A program made the translations under genes and the position numbers. The notes under the pieces are model-generated. The model was not told where the DNA came from. It was given only the letters and a program-made list of their open reading frames with translations, and made no database searches. A stretch of DNA of 64,000 nt, from the NCBI GenBank assembly GCA_041675285.1, contig JBAYTZ010000007.1, forward strand, positions 124,001 to 188,000, written 5' to 3'. Of this stretch, positions 33,359 through 42,705 are shown in pieces. The DNA comes from Candidatus Delongbacteria bacterium. GTDB lineage: Bacteria; CAIWAD01. Within the stretch, counting starts at the first letter, position 1; the number at the start of each line of letters is the position of its first letter.

Positions 33359-34668
33359 TGGATCACGATCTCCGCTTGGGTGACGCTGACCGCCTGGCCG
33401 GCGCGCGGGCTGTGGACGGGGACGCCCAGTTTGCCCTCCGGTGGCGCGGCCACGACCTGCCCGGCCTGGACGGGCTCGCCCTCGCGCACCAGCGGCAGGG
33501 CCGGCGCGCCGATGTGCTGCTGCAGCCGGAGCCGCAGCGGCGTGGACGTGCCTGGCCAGACCGTCCAGGGCGCGTCGTGCTCGAAGCGCGACAAGCCGAG
33601 GCGTGCCAGCAGCTTCTTGGTGGGGATGCGGCGGTGCTCGTACATGGGGTGCGGGGTGACCACTTTCGGCCCGTTGTAGCGCTCGCCCAGGGCGGCCAGG
33701 CTGCGCTTGCTGTCCTGGCAGGCCTCGCGGGGGAAGAGGCCCTCCGGGCAGGCGAAGAGCGTGCAGAGTCCGCATTCGCAGCAGATCTGGCCCCAGCGGC
33801 TGTGGGCCGGGTACTCGGTGACGAATTGCTGGCGCATGGCCTGGTGCGGCTCCAGCGGATGCCCCAGCAGGTAGCGCGGGCAGAGCTGCGTGCAGAGGCT
33901 GCACTGGTCGCAGACGGATTTGCCGATGCGGTGCTTGGCCTCGCGGCTGCGCAGCTCTTGTGTCACGTAGGGGTGGTCGCGGGGCAGCACGATGACGCCC
34001 GAACTGGTCTTGACCACGGGCGTGGCCGGATCTTCCACGATGCGGCCCATCATCGGCCCGCCGTCGAGGATCACCCAGTCCTTGAGCTTCGTGCCGCCGG
34101 CAGCCTCCACCAGGTCGCGGAAGGGCGTGCCCAGCGGGGCGCGTACGGTCATGGGCTGGCGCACCGCGCCAGAGACCGTGAGGAAGGAGTGGGTCACGGG
34201 TTTGCCCTGCAGGGCCTCGTGCAGGGTGAGGGCGGTCTCGTTGTTCAGCACCACCACGCCCACGTCCAGGGGCAGCCCGGCGGGCGGCACCACGCGGCCG
34301 GTGAGTTCGTAGACCAGCGTGACCTCGTCCCCGGCGGGATAGAAGTCCCCCAGGATGCCCACCTCGTAGAGCCCGCTGCCCGCCGGACCCAGGCTGGTGG
34401 CGCGCATGGCCGCGATGGAGGCCGTGTTCTTGCCCTTGATGCCGACGATCACGCGGCCGGCGCCGGTGAATTCCGCGGCGGCCCGGATGCCCTGGGCCAC
34501 GCCCTCGGCGAAGTGCTGCATCACCACGTTGTCCTTGCGCAGCAGGGGCTCGCACTCGGCGGCGTTGATGAGCAGCGTGTCCACCCGGGCGGCCAGCTTG
34601 ACGTGGGTGGGGAAGCCCGCGCCGCCCATGCCCACGCAGCCGGCGCGTTGTATGAGAGAGAGGTCCAT
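33355..34668 (-). CDS. pduS: PduS-like SLBB/RnfC-type iron-sulfur flavoprotein
   Basis: 437 residues. N-terminal GMGGAGFPTHVKLA is the NADH/FMN-binding signature shared by RnfC, NuoF-like and PduS proteins; an SLBB domain follows (LTVSGAVRQPMTVRAPLGTP). Two 4Fe-4S motifs, CDQCSLCTQLCP and CCECGLCTLFACP, lie near 265 and 310. The C-terminus is a barrel-sandwich (lipoyl-like) domain. In 1,2-propanediol microcompartments PduS reduces cobalamin and partners PduT. No rnfABDEG genes are near, so this is not an Rnf complex. Ribosome site AGGAAGG. What it reduces here is unknown, since no B12 enzyme is visible. Confidence 0.9.
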   Translation of the reverse strand: MDLSLIQRAGCVGMGGAGFPTHVKLAARVDTLLINAAECEPLLRKDNVVMQHFAEGVAQGIRAAAEFTGAGRVIVGIKGKNTASIAAMRATSLGPAGSGLYEVGILGDFYPAGDEVTLVYELTGRVVPPAGLPLDVGVVVLNNETALTLHEALQGKPVTHSFLTVSGAVRQPMTVRAPLGTPFRDLVEAAGGTKLKDWVILDGGPMMGRIVEDPATPVVKTSSGVIVLPRDHPYVTQELRSREAKHRIGKSVCDQCSLCTQLCPRYLLGHPLEPHQAMRQQFVTEYPAHSRWGQICCECGLCTLFACPEGLFPREACQDSKRSLAALGERYNGPKVVTPHPMYEHRRIPTKKLLARLGLSRFEHDAPWTVWPGTSTPLRLRLQQHIGAPALPLVREGEPVQAGQVVAAPPEGKLGVPVHSPRAGQAVSVTQAEIVIQ

Positions 34669-34801
34669 GGGGCCCTTCCTGTGTTCGGCGGGCAAGGTAG
34701 CATTCGAGGTCGCCCGCCCCAGCCGCCCGGCGGGGGAGGCCGGAGGCGGAGCGGAATGCGATATTGGGTGGCCTTCTGCACAGGACCCAAGCGAGGACCT
34801 C

Positions 34802-36397
34802 ATGAGCGACGAACTCACCCCGACCCCGACCCCGGACGAATTCCACGAACCCGAAGCCTTCGAATCCGGCGCCGAGCCGCTGCCGGAGCCGATGGAGGAG
34901 CCGACGGAAACGGATCCGGCCGCCGAGCCGCAAGCGGCGGACCTGCCGGTGGCGGAGGCGGAAGAGCCCGGACAGGCGGGGGACGGCCCGGCTCCCGCGC
35001 CGGAGCGACCCGCGGCCCCCGTGCGCCGCTCCTTCGGACGCATCCGGCGCATCGAGGAGGACGGCACGGCCTGGGTGGCGGACTTCCATCCGCTGGGCCG
35101 CGACGTGCTGGTCCGGCTGCGCAGCGCCTTCGTGGCCAATCCCGGCCACATCCTGGAATACGAGCTGAAATCCGGCGGTCCCGGCCGCTGGTCGGGTGTG
35201 GACGTGGTCTTCAACCGGCCGCCGGAGCTGGCCGCCGTGCTGGCCCTGGACGAGGGACGCGGGCTGTCGCCGGAAGGCCTGGAGTGGGTGAAGCGCGCCA
35301 TCGTCCAGGACCCCGCGCTGCTGAAGACCGTGTTCGGCGGCACGCGCCAGGTGGGGCGTCAACTGATCGAGGACATGAGCTTCCCGCTGCCTCGCGCGCT
35401 GTTGACGGCCGCCCTGAAGGTTCCGGCCCTGGCCGCCGCCGCCGCCCGGCGCCTGCAGGGCGGACCGCTGAGGGACGCCGCCGAGTGGACGGCCCTGATC
35501 CTGGCGGCACCGCCGCGCGACGAGGAGGCCTGGCTGCGCCGCCTGTCCGGCCAGCACGCCGCGTGGCTGCTGGAGGACCTGCCCCTGCCCGCCGAGGGTC
35601 GGCGCGAGCGCGTGCTGCGCTGGTGGCGCCGCACGGGCGATCCGCGCTGGCTGTTGCAGTTGGCCGGGGACGAGCTGCCCGCCGAAGCGGCGCTGCCGCT
35701 GCTGGCGCGCGGCGTGCTGGGCGGAAACGAGGCGCTGGAGCCAGCCGAGCAGGCTGCCTGGGCCCGCCTGTTGGATGCCCCGACCCGCCTGCGCCTGCTG
35801 GCCGCGGCCTTCCGCGATCCGGCCCGGCGCGGCGACACGGCTTGCTTCGCCGCCGCGGGTCCGGAGTTCCGCGGCGTCCTGACCGGGCTGGCCACGGATC
35901 CGATCCTGGGCGCCGAGGCCCGGGCCCTGCTGCTGGAGCGGGGGGAATTGTCGCCTGCCGCCGCGCTGGACCTGCTGCGCAAAGATGCCCGCGGCGAGGC
36001 CCGCGAGCGCCTGCTGGCCATTCTGCTGGCCGCCGCCCCCGGCGAGCGTCCGGAGCCCGGCCCCGAGTTGGCGCTGGAGTGGTTCCGCGCCGGCGCCGTC
36101 GCGGCGGATCCGGCCCTGCTGGAGTGGTTGGGTGCGCATCCGGCCGTGCAGGAGCAGGTGGAGGGCTGGCTGGCGGACGAGGCCACGCGCGAGCTGGGCC
36201 TGCTGGCGTTGTGTCACGGCCGGGAGTTCAGCCGGGCCCGCGTGCAGAAGCTGCTGGGCTTAAGCATGAGCGAGTCCACGCGCCGCCGGCTGGTGGAGGC
36301 CATCGGCCGGGTCAGCCCGGAGCGCTGGCAGGAGCGCTACCTGCTGAACGACGAGGAGAAGGCGTCTTGGCTGGCGGCGGGCGCCCCGCTGCACTGA
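34802..36397 (+). CDS. Uncharacterised protein with acidic N-terminus and helical repeats
   Basis: 531 residues. Residues 1-75 are very rich in Glu, Pro and Ala (EPLPEPMEEPTETDPAAEP) and probably disordered. About 80-150 is a small beta domain (RIRRIEEDGTAWVADFHPLG). The rest is almost all helix with regular Leu/Ala patterns, like HEAT-type or TPR-type repeats. No signal peptide or membrane helix, so it is probably cytoplasmic. I do not recognise the family. It is divergent from the PduS-like gene across 133 bases and converges on hypF, with a palindrome over the two stops. Confidence 0.7.
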   Translation: MSDELTPTPTPDEFHEPEAFESGAEPLPEPMEEPTETDPAAEPQAADLPVAEAEEPGQAGDGPAPAPERPAAPVRRSFGRIRRIEEDGTAWVADFHPLGRDVLVRLRSAFVANPGHILEYELKSGGPGRWSGVDVVFNRPPELAAVLALDEGRGLSPEGLEWVKRAIVQDPALLKTVFGGTRQVGRQLIEDMSFPLPRALLTAALKVPALAAAAARRLQGGPLRDAAEWTALILAAPPRDEEAWLRRLSGQHAAWLLEDLPLPAEGRRERVLRWWRRTGDPRWLLQLAGDELPAEAALPLLARGVLGGNEALEPAEQAAWARLLDAPTRLRLLAAAFRDPARRGDTACFAAAGPEFRGVLTGLATDPILGAEARALLLERGELSPAAALDLLRKDARGEARERLLAILLAAAPGERPEPGPELALEWFRAGAVAADPALLEWLGAHPAVQEQVEGWLADEATRELGLLALCHGREFSRARVQKLLGLSMSESTRRRLVEAIGRVSPERWQERYLLNDEEKASWLAAGAPLH

Positions 36398-36405
36398 GGC
36401 CTCAG
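36394..36405. other. Palindrome spanning two convergent stop codons
   Basis: CTGAGGCCTCAG contains both the TGA of the plus-strand gene and the TGA of hypF. It sits inside a larger inverted repeat GGGCGCC (36379-36385) with GGCGCCC (36405-36411). No T-run on either side, so it may stall polymerases only weakly. Confidence 0.6.
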
Positions 36406-38747
36406 GCGCCCAGACTGAGCAGACCGGCCCAGGCCTGTCCCAACGCGATGCCTTCGTCGTTGGGGGAGACCTGGGCCTGTCCGAGGACACGGAAGCCGTC
36501 CGCTTCCAGCCGCGCGGCGCTCAATTCCGTCAGCAGGCGGCTCTGGAAGACCCCCCCTGACAGCAGCACCGTCTCCAGGCCGTGCCGGTCCCGGGCCGCC
36601 CGCGCAACCTGGCGGATCAGCTCCGCCAGCCCGACGTGCAGGCGCGCCGCGCAGCAGGTTGCCGAAACTCCCTGTGATACGTCGGCCAGCAGCGCGGCCA
36701 ACAGCGGGCGGGTATCCAGCACGCCCGCCTGCTCCGTCGGGGATTCCCCGGCCAGACCCGCTTCCCAGCGGAAGGGATAGCCCCCGTCACCCGACGCGCC
36801 CGTGGCGGCATCTTCAAGCCGGGCGGCGGCCTGACCCTCGAAACTCATGTGCTGGCAGAGACCCAGCAGGGCGGCGGCGGCGTCCAGCAGGCGTCCGGCG
36901 CTGCTGCACTGCGGGAGATCCGCCGGTTGGGCCAGTTCCACCAGCACGCCCTTGAGCAGCGCGGGCCGGGCGGCCTGGAAGCAGGGTAGTCCGCGCCAGG
37001 GGGCCAGCGCCGTGGCCTCCGAGCTCCCCAGCACGGCCGTCAGGGCGGCCAGACCCATGCGCCAGGGCTCGCGCGCAGCCCGGTCCCCGCCGGGCAGGGG
37101 CAGGGGGCGCAGGTGAGCCAGCCGCCGCCAGCGCAGTCCCTCCACCAGCAGGAACTCGCCCCCCCAGACCGTGCCGTCCGGCCCATAGCCTGTGCCGTCC
37201 AGACAGACCGCCAGCGCCGGCGGCTCCGGCCGGCCCTGCTCGGCCAGCACGGAGAGCGCGTGAGCGTGGTGGTGTTGCACGGCCAGTAGCGGGACCCCCA
37301 GCTCCGCGGCCAGCCGCTGGGCCAGCCGCGTGCTGTGGTAGTCCGGATGCAGGTCGTGGGCCACCAGGGCCGGCCGCGCGTCCAGTAGGCGCAGCAGGTG
37401 GCGGACGGAATCCTCCAGGGCGCGGAGGTTCTCCGGTTGGGCCAGATCGCCCAGGCAAGCGCCGGGAAAGGCCTGGTCGCCGCGCGTGACACAGCCGGCG
37501 CCCTTCAAGTCCGCGCCCAGCGCCAGCACCGACGGACCCGGGCGGGCCAGCAGCACGGGCTGCGGCACCCAGCCGCGACCCCGCCGGAGCAGCACGGGCC
37601 GGCCCCGCATTACCCGGGCGACGGAGTCATCCAGCGGGGCCACGATCTCCCGGTCGTGGACCAGGAAGACGTCGGCCACCCCCGCCAGACGGTCCACGGC
37701 CTCGGCGTTCCCGTGGGCCAGGGCCTCCCCCGCGCGGTTGCCGCTGGTCATCACCAGCGCGTCATGCGGACCCGCCAGCAGCAGGTGGTGAAGGGGACTG
37801 TAGGGCAGGAAGAGGCCCAGCCAGGCGCTGCCGGCCCGCACGCCGGCCGCCAGCGGCGAGGGGTGGCGCGGCTGGCAGAGCAGGATGGGGCTGCGCCAGG
37901 AGGCCAGCAGCTCGCGCTCGCGCTCTGTCAGCAGGGCCAGCTCCGCGGCACAGACCAGGTTGCGGACCATCACGGCCAGGGGTTTGTGGGGCCGGTTTTT
38001 GCGCTGGCGCAGGCGCTCCACGACGGTCTCGGAGCGGGCATCGCAGGCCAACTGGAAGCCGCCCACCCCCTTGAGCGCCAGGATGGCGCCCTGGCCCAGG
38101 CGCGCCAGGGCTTCGCCCAGCGGGTCTTCCCCGGGCCACTCGCGGCCGTCGGCCTCCAGCAGGCGCAGGCGAGGTCCGCAGGCCGGGCAGGCGGTGGGCT
38201 GCGCGTGGAAGCGGCGGTCGGTGGGCTCCTCGTACTCCCGGCGGCAATCCGAGCACAGATCGAAGTCGCGCATGCTGGTCCCCGGCCGGTCGTAGGGCAG
38301 GGATTCCACCAGCGTGTAGCGCGGGCCGCAGTTCGTGCAATTGAGGAAGGGGTAGTCGTGGCGGCGGTCGGCGGGGTCGCGCAGCTCGGCCAGACAGGCC
38401 GGGCAGGTAGCCACGTCGGGTGGGATCAGCGCCGTCGGACCGGTGCCGCCGTGCCGGGAGGGCAGGATGCGGAAGCCCTGCAGCCCGGCAGCTTCCTCCT
38501 GCTCCCGGCTGAGGGTGGAGATCACGGCCAGGGGCGGAGCCAGCGGGCGCAGTTCCTGCTCGAAGGCGGTCAGTGCCGCGACCGGCCCCTCCAGCACGAT
38601 GCCGACGCCCTCGGGGCCGTTGTCCACCGTGCCGGCCAGGCCGTGCCGGGCGGCGAGCCGCGCCACGAAGGGCCGGAAGCCCACTCCCTGCACCAGGCCG
38701 CGCACGGTGAGCCGCCAGCGCGCGGGCGGATGGCCGGCCGGGTCCAT
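36402..38747 (-). CDS. hypF: Hydrogenase maturation protein HypF (carbamoyltransferase)
   Basis: 781 residues, the full four-domain length. An acylphosphatase domain (VRGLVQGVGFRPFVARL) comes first, then two zinc fingers (CPACLAEL...CTNCG, CSDCRREY...CPACG), a YrdC-like carbamoyl-AMP domain, and a Kae1-like carbamoyltransferase domain with HDLHPDYHSTRLA and VQHHHAHALS as metal ligands plus LLSGGVFQ. HypF makes carbamoyl-adenylate from carbamoyl phosphate and passes the group to HypE for the cyanide ligands of the [NiFe] centre. Last gene of the hydrogenase operon; its ATG overlaps the hypE stop by one base. Confidence 0.97.
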   Translation of the reverse strand: MDPAGHPPARWRLTVRGLVQGVGFRPFVARLAARHGLAGTVDNGPEGVGIVLEGPVAALTAFEQELRPLAPPLAVISTLSREQEEAAGLQGFRILPSRHGGTGPTALIPPDVATCPACLAELRDPADRRHDYPFLNCTNCGPRYTLVESLPYDRPGTSMRDFDLCSDCRREYEEPTDRRFHAQPTACPACGPRLRLLEADGREWPGEDPLGEALARLGQGAILALKGVGGFQLACDARSETVVERLRQRKNRPHKPLAVMVRNLVCAAELALLTERERELLASWRSPILLCQPRHPSPLAAGVRAGSAWLGLFLPYSPLHHLLLAGPHDALVMTSGNRAGEALAHGNAEAVDRLAGVADVFLVHDREIVAPLDDSVARVMRGRPVLLRRGRGWVPQPVLLARPGPSVLALGADLKGAGCVTRGDQAFPGACLGDLAQPENLRALEDSVRHLLRLLDARPALVAHDLHPDYHSTRLAQRLAAELGVPLLAVQHHHAHALSVLAEQGRPEPPALAVCLDGTGYGPDGTVWGGEFLLVEGLRWRRLAHLRPLPLPGGDRAAREPWRMGLAALTAVLGSSEATALAPWRGLPCFQAARPALLKGVLVELAQPADLPQCSSAGRLLDAAAALLGLCQHMSFEGQAAARLEDAATGASGDGGYPFRWEAGLAGESPTEQAGVLDTRPLLAALLADVSQGVSATCCAARLHVGLAELIRQVARAARDRHGLETVLLSGGVFQSRLLTELSAARLEADGFRVLGQAQVSPNDEGIALGQAWAGLLSLGA

Positions 38748-39769
38748 CAGCAGATCCGCGGCAGCGGATCGGCGCTGGGCCGCAGCAGGGCGCGCCGTCC
38801 GCCCAGCGCGTTGCGCAGCACCACCTGGCCGGGATGCTCCGTCGTCAGCCGGCCGACGCATTCCGCGCCGGCCCCCGCCGGCAGGGCGCGCCAGGCCGCC
38901 AGGGCCCGCGGGATGTCGGCGGCCTCCACCACGACCACCACTCGGCCCTCGCAGGCCAGCAGCAGCGGGTCCACCCCCGTGATCTCGCAGATGGCCGCAG
39001 TGGCGGCGTGCAACGGGATCCGCGCCTCCTCCACCTCCACGCCATAGGCCGGCCGGGCCTGTTCCTCACCCGCCAGGTCGCTGAGCACGCCTCCCAGGCC
39101 GCCCCGGGTGGGGTCCCGCAGGAAGAGCGGCGCCACGCCGGCGGCGAACAGGGCGTCCACCAGCGGCGTGACGGGCGCGCAATCGCTGTGCAGGGGACTC
39201 TCCAACTCAATCCCGCGCCTTAGGGAGAGGATCACGGCGCCGTGGTCGCCCACCGGCCCGCTCACCAGAATGGCGTCTCCGGCTGCGGGACCGCGATCGG
39301 CCCGCGGATGGTTCGGACGCAGCCGGCCGATGCCGCTGCTCACCAGATAGAGTCCGTCGCCCTGGCCGTGCTCCACCACCTTTGTGTCACCGGTGACCAC
39401 GGTCACGCCCGCCCGTCGCGCGGCCACGCCCACGGACGCCGCGACCCGGCGCAGCTCGTCCAGGGGCAGGCCCTCCTCGAGGATCAAGGCCAGGCTGAGG
39501 TAGAGCGGCGTGGCGCCGGCCACGGCCAGATCGTTGACCGTGCCGTTGACTGCCAGGCTGCCGATGTCCCCGCCTGGGAAGAAGCGCGGCGTGACCACGT
39601 AGCCGTCGCTGGTGAAGGCCAGCCGGCCGACCGGCTCGAGCAGGGCCGAGTCCCCCAGCGGGGCCAGCCAGGGATTGCCGTAGGCCGGCAGCAGGATCTC
39701 CTCCACCAGCCGCCGGGTCAGCCGACCGCCGGCGCCGTGGCCCAGCGTGACACACTCACTCTCCGACAT
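38747..39769 (-). CDS. hypE: Hydrogenase maturation protein HypE
   Basis: 340 residues from the ATG behind GGGGAGGA; an in-frame start five codons upstream is open but lies beyond that site. PurM-like ATPase fold with LGHGAGGRLTRRLVEE and GDIGSLAVNGTVNDLAVAGA. The C-terminal tetrapeptide PRIC carries the essential cysteine that is carbamoylated by HypF and dehydrated to thiocyanate. Sits 16 bases after hypD and overlaps hypF. Confidence 0.97.
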   Translation of the reverse strand: MSESECVTLGHGAGGRLTRRLVEEILLPAYGNPWLAPLGDSALLEPVGRLAFTSDGYVVTPRFFPGGDIGSLAVNGTVNDLAVAGATPLYLSLALILEEGLPLDELRRVAASVGVAARRAGVTVVTGDTKVVEHGQGDGLYLVSSGIGRLRPNHPRADRGPAAGDAILVSGPVGDHGAVILSLRRGIELESPLHSDCAPVTPLVDALFAAGVAPLFLRDPTRGGLGGVLSDLAGEEQARPAYGVEVEEARIPLHAATAAICEITGVDPLLLACEGRVVVVVEAADIPRALAAWRALPAGAGAECVGRLTTEHPGQVVLRNALGGRRALLRPSADPLPRIC

Positions 39770-39785
39770 GGATCCTCCCCGCAAC

Positions 39786-40886
39786 TCAGACCTCGCGCCA
39801 GGTGTGACGGACGCGGCAGGCGCCCTCGGAACCCATCATGCAGGCGCCGCGCGGAGCGTCAGGCGTGCACGCCCCGCCGAAGAGCGGACAGTCCGGCGGG
39901 TCGCAGGCGCCCACCATCACCTCAGCGCAGCGACAGCCGGGCAGCTCCGCGTCCAGGCTGGGGAAGCGCCCGGCCAGATTCTCCAGCAGGGGCCGGAAGC
40001 GTTCGCGCGCGTTCCAGGCGGCGAACTCGGCGCGCAGCTCCAGCCCCGAGACGGGGATCGGGCCCAGTCCGCGCCAGTCCGCGTCCACCGGCTGGAAGAC
40101 CCGCGTCAGGGCGGCCCGGGCCCGAGGATTTCCCACGCGTCGCACGGCCCGCGGGTAGAGGTTGTCCAGCCGGGGAGCCCGCTCCAGCGCCTGGAGCGCC
40201 AGGCTGTGCAGGCCCAGCAGCAGGTCCAGGGGTTCGAAGCCCGCCACGGCGGCGGGCAGGCCGGCCAGGCAGGTTTCGTAGTCCTCCCAGCCCGTCACGG
40301 CCAACACGTGGCCCGGGAGCAGGAAACCGTCCACATTGAGCTCCGGCCGGGCGCGCAGGGCGCCGAGCGCGGGCGGAATCAGGCGCTGGGCGCAGAGCAC
40401 GCTGAAATTGTCCGGAGGCGAGTCCAGCAGCGCGGCGGCCGTGGTGCAGGCGGTGGTCTCGAAGCCCACGGCGAAAAAGACCACGGGCGTGGCGGGCTCC
40501 CGGCGCGCCAGCTCCAGGGCCTGACTCACGCCCAGCACGGTCTGGACGCGGCCACCCCGCGCCCGGGCCTCTTCCAGCGTGCCCGCGCCCGGGACGCGCA
40601 GCATGTCGCCGAAACTGGCCAGCCAGGCGCCCCCCTCCAGGCAGAGCCGGGCCGCGGCGGCGATCTCCAGCGCGGGACAGACGCAGACCGGACAGCCGGG
40701 ACCGGCCACCAGCCGCAGCCAGTCCGGCAGCAGGCGGCGCAGACCCCAACGGCCCAGCGCTTGCTCGTGGGTGCCGCAGACGTGCATGAAACTCAGCTGG
40801 CGCGGGGGGGCGGGCAGCGCGTGCAGCGCCCGCAGGACGGTCTGGACGGCGTGTGGATCACGAAAGGGCCCGGCGGGCGCGCTCAT
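39786..40886 (-). CDS. hypD: Hydrogenase maturation protein HypD
   Basis: 366 residues. Signatures are FMHVCGTHEQAL near residue 33, GPGCPVCVCP and GFETTACTT, and a C-terminal cluster of cysteines (CRCAEVMVGACDPPDCPLFGG) that binds 4Fe-4S. With HypC it forms the scaffold on which the Fe(CN)2CO group is assembled. The start overlaps the hypC stop (ATGA). It and its neighbours are all minus strand, implying one transcript. Confidence 0.97.
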   Translation of the reverse strand: MSAPAGPFRDPHAVQTVLRALHALPAPPRQLSFMHVCGTHEQALGRWGLRRLLPDWLRLVAGPGCPVCVCPALEIAAAARLCLEGGAWLASFGDMLRVPGAGTLEEARARGGRVQTVLGVSQALELARREPATPVVFFAVGFETTACTTAAALLDSPPDNFSVLCAQRLIPPALGALRARPELNVDGFLLPGHVLAVTGWEDYETCLAGLPAAVAGFEPLDLLLGLHSLALQALERAPRLDNLYPRAVRRVGNPRARAALTRVFQPVDADWRGLGPIPVSGLELRAEFAAWNARERFRPLLENLAGRFPSLDAELPGCRCAEVMVGACDPPDCPLFGGACTPDAPRGACMMGSEGACRVRHTWREV

Positions 40887-41122
40887 GGGGCGGCTGGGTC
40901 GGGCTGTCCGGCGCCGGATTCCAGTTCACGCAGCAGGGCCCAGGTCTCCGCGGCGGCGGCCTCGTCCAGCACCTGGATGGCGTAGCCCGCGTGCACCAGC
41001 ACCCAGTCGCCCTCCCGGGCCTCCACCAGGTCCAGTCGCAGCTCGCGGGTCACGCCGTTCAGCGCGGCGATCCCCAGCAGTCCGTTGCAGCGTTCCAGCC
41101 GCATGGGCACGGCGAGGCACAT
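40883..41122 (-). CDS. hypC: Hydrogenase maturation chaperone HypC
   Basis: 79 residues. Begins MCLAVP, where the processed N-terminal cysteine binds the iron carried between HypD and the hydrogenase large subunit. GDWVLVHAGYAIQVLDEAAA is the typical OB-fold strand and following helix. One copy only; no hybG or hupF paralogue nearby. Overlaps hypD by four bases. Confidence 0.95.
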   Translation of the reverse strand: MCLAVPMRLERCNGLLGIAALNGVTRELRLDLVEAREGDWVLVHAGYAIQVLDEAAAAETWALLRELESGAGQPDPAAP

Positions 41123-41123
41123 C

Positions 41124-41819
<696 letters not shown>

Positions 41820-41821
41820 GG

Positions 41822-42166
41822 CTACTCCACATCCATTGAGACGACCCGCAGGTCGCGGCCGCCCAGCAGCGTCAGCGGGCCCTGTCCGCAGATCGCGCAG
41901 GCCAGCTCGTCCAGGCTCTCCAGTTCACCGTTCCAGCCGCAAGCCGGGCAGCGCACCGGCGCGGGCGGACGCTGGAACTCCAACCGGCAGCCCGCGGCCG
42001 CCGTTCCCGCCGCCAGGGCCTCGAAGCCGAAAGCCAGCGAGTCCGGCGCCAGGCAGCTGGCCACACCCACGCGCAGGCGGATCACCCGCACGTGCCGAGC
42101 GCCTTCACGGTCCAGCACGCGCTGGGCCAGCTCCAGCACTTCCGCCGCCACGGCCAGCTCATGCAT
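41822..42166 (-). CDS. hypA: Hydrogenase nickel-binding chaperone HypA
   Basis: 114 residues. The N-terminal MHEL holds the nickel-binding His2. The zinc site is CPACGWNG and CAICG (two CxxC pairs about 18 residues apart). It partners HypB to insert nickel in the hydrogenase large subunit. The start overlaps the upstream maturation protease gene by eight bases. Confidence 0.95.
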   Translation of the reverse strand: MHELAVAAEVLELAQRVLDREGARHVRVIRLRVGVASCLAPDSLAFGFEALAAGTAAAGCRLEFQRPPAPVRCPACGWNGELESLDELACAICGQGPLTLLGGRDLRVVSMDVE

Positions 42167-42692
42167 GGCCGGACTCTGACCGCTGGGCTGCCGGGCAGTC
42201 GGCCGGATCTGTCTCCGCCTCCAGCAGACGGCGGACCTCCGCCAGCACCTCGCGCTGCAGCCCGGGCCAGGCCTGTTCCAGGAGTGGCGAGAATTCCTGA
42301 CCGAACTCGTCGTTGGCCAGAATTTCCACGGCCAGGATGTGGATCTCCCCGTCGGGCGGGAGGACCATGCCCAGCCGGCGTCCCAGTTCCAGGGCCGTGG
42401 CGAAGTTGACGTCGTGCACGCTGTCCAGATGGCGGGTTTCCCGCAGCTCCCGGGCCGTGAAGCGGTACCAGTCGCCGGGCCGGCCGCCCCGGGTGCGGAT
42501 GGCGTCGAAGACCAGCAGGCGGTCGTAGCCCTCCAGCAGTGGTAGCAGATCCAGGCCCCCGGTGGAGCATTCGGGCCGCCAGTCCAGCTCCGGCCGGTCG
42601 CCCAGCTCGCGGCGGGCCGCCCGGGCCAGCCGGATGCCCACGGCGTCGTCGCGCACGAAGGGATTGCCCAGGCCCAGCAGCAGGGTCTTCAC
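42159..42692 (-). CDS. Hydrogenase maturation endopeptidase
   Basis: 177 residues of the HycI/HyaD/FrhD family: LGLGNPFVRDDAVGIRLA at the N-terminus carries the first metal-binding aspartate or glutamate, and VFDAIRTRGGRPGDWYRF and HDVNFATALELG supply the others. It cuts the C-terminal tail from the large subunit after nickel insertion. It directly follows the large subunit gene (13 bases), so that protein (DPCYSCATH followed by a 27-residue tail) is its expected substrate. Confidence 0.92.
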   Translation of the reverse strand: MKTLLLGLGNPFVRDDAVGIRLARAARRELGDRPELDWRPECSTGGLDLLPLLEGYDRLLVFDAIRTRGGRPGDWYRFTARELRETRHLDSVHDVNFATALELGRRLGMVLPPDGEIHILAVEILANDEFGQEFSPLLEQAWPGLQREVLAEVRRLLEAETDPADCPAAQRSESGHA

Positions 42693-42705
42693 GGCCGACC
42701 GCCTT

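Noticed and set aside
33355..34668. RnfC of an Rnf complex
   Set aside because: No rnfA, B, D, E or G genes nearby; the PduT-like partner and the pdu-like order favour PduS.
32771..36217. A 1148-codon minus-strand frame covering the BMC gene and far upstream
   Set aside because: Only its last 196 codons are real (BMC protein). The rest is out of frame with the PduS-like gene and antisense to the 531-residue gene.
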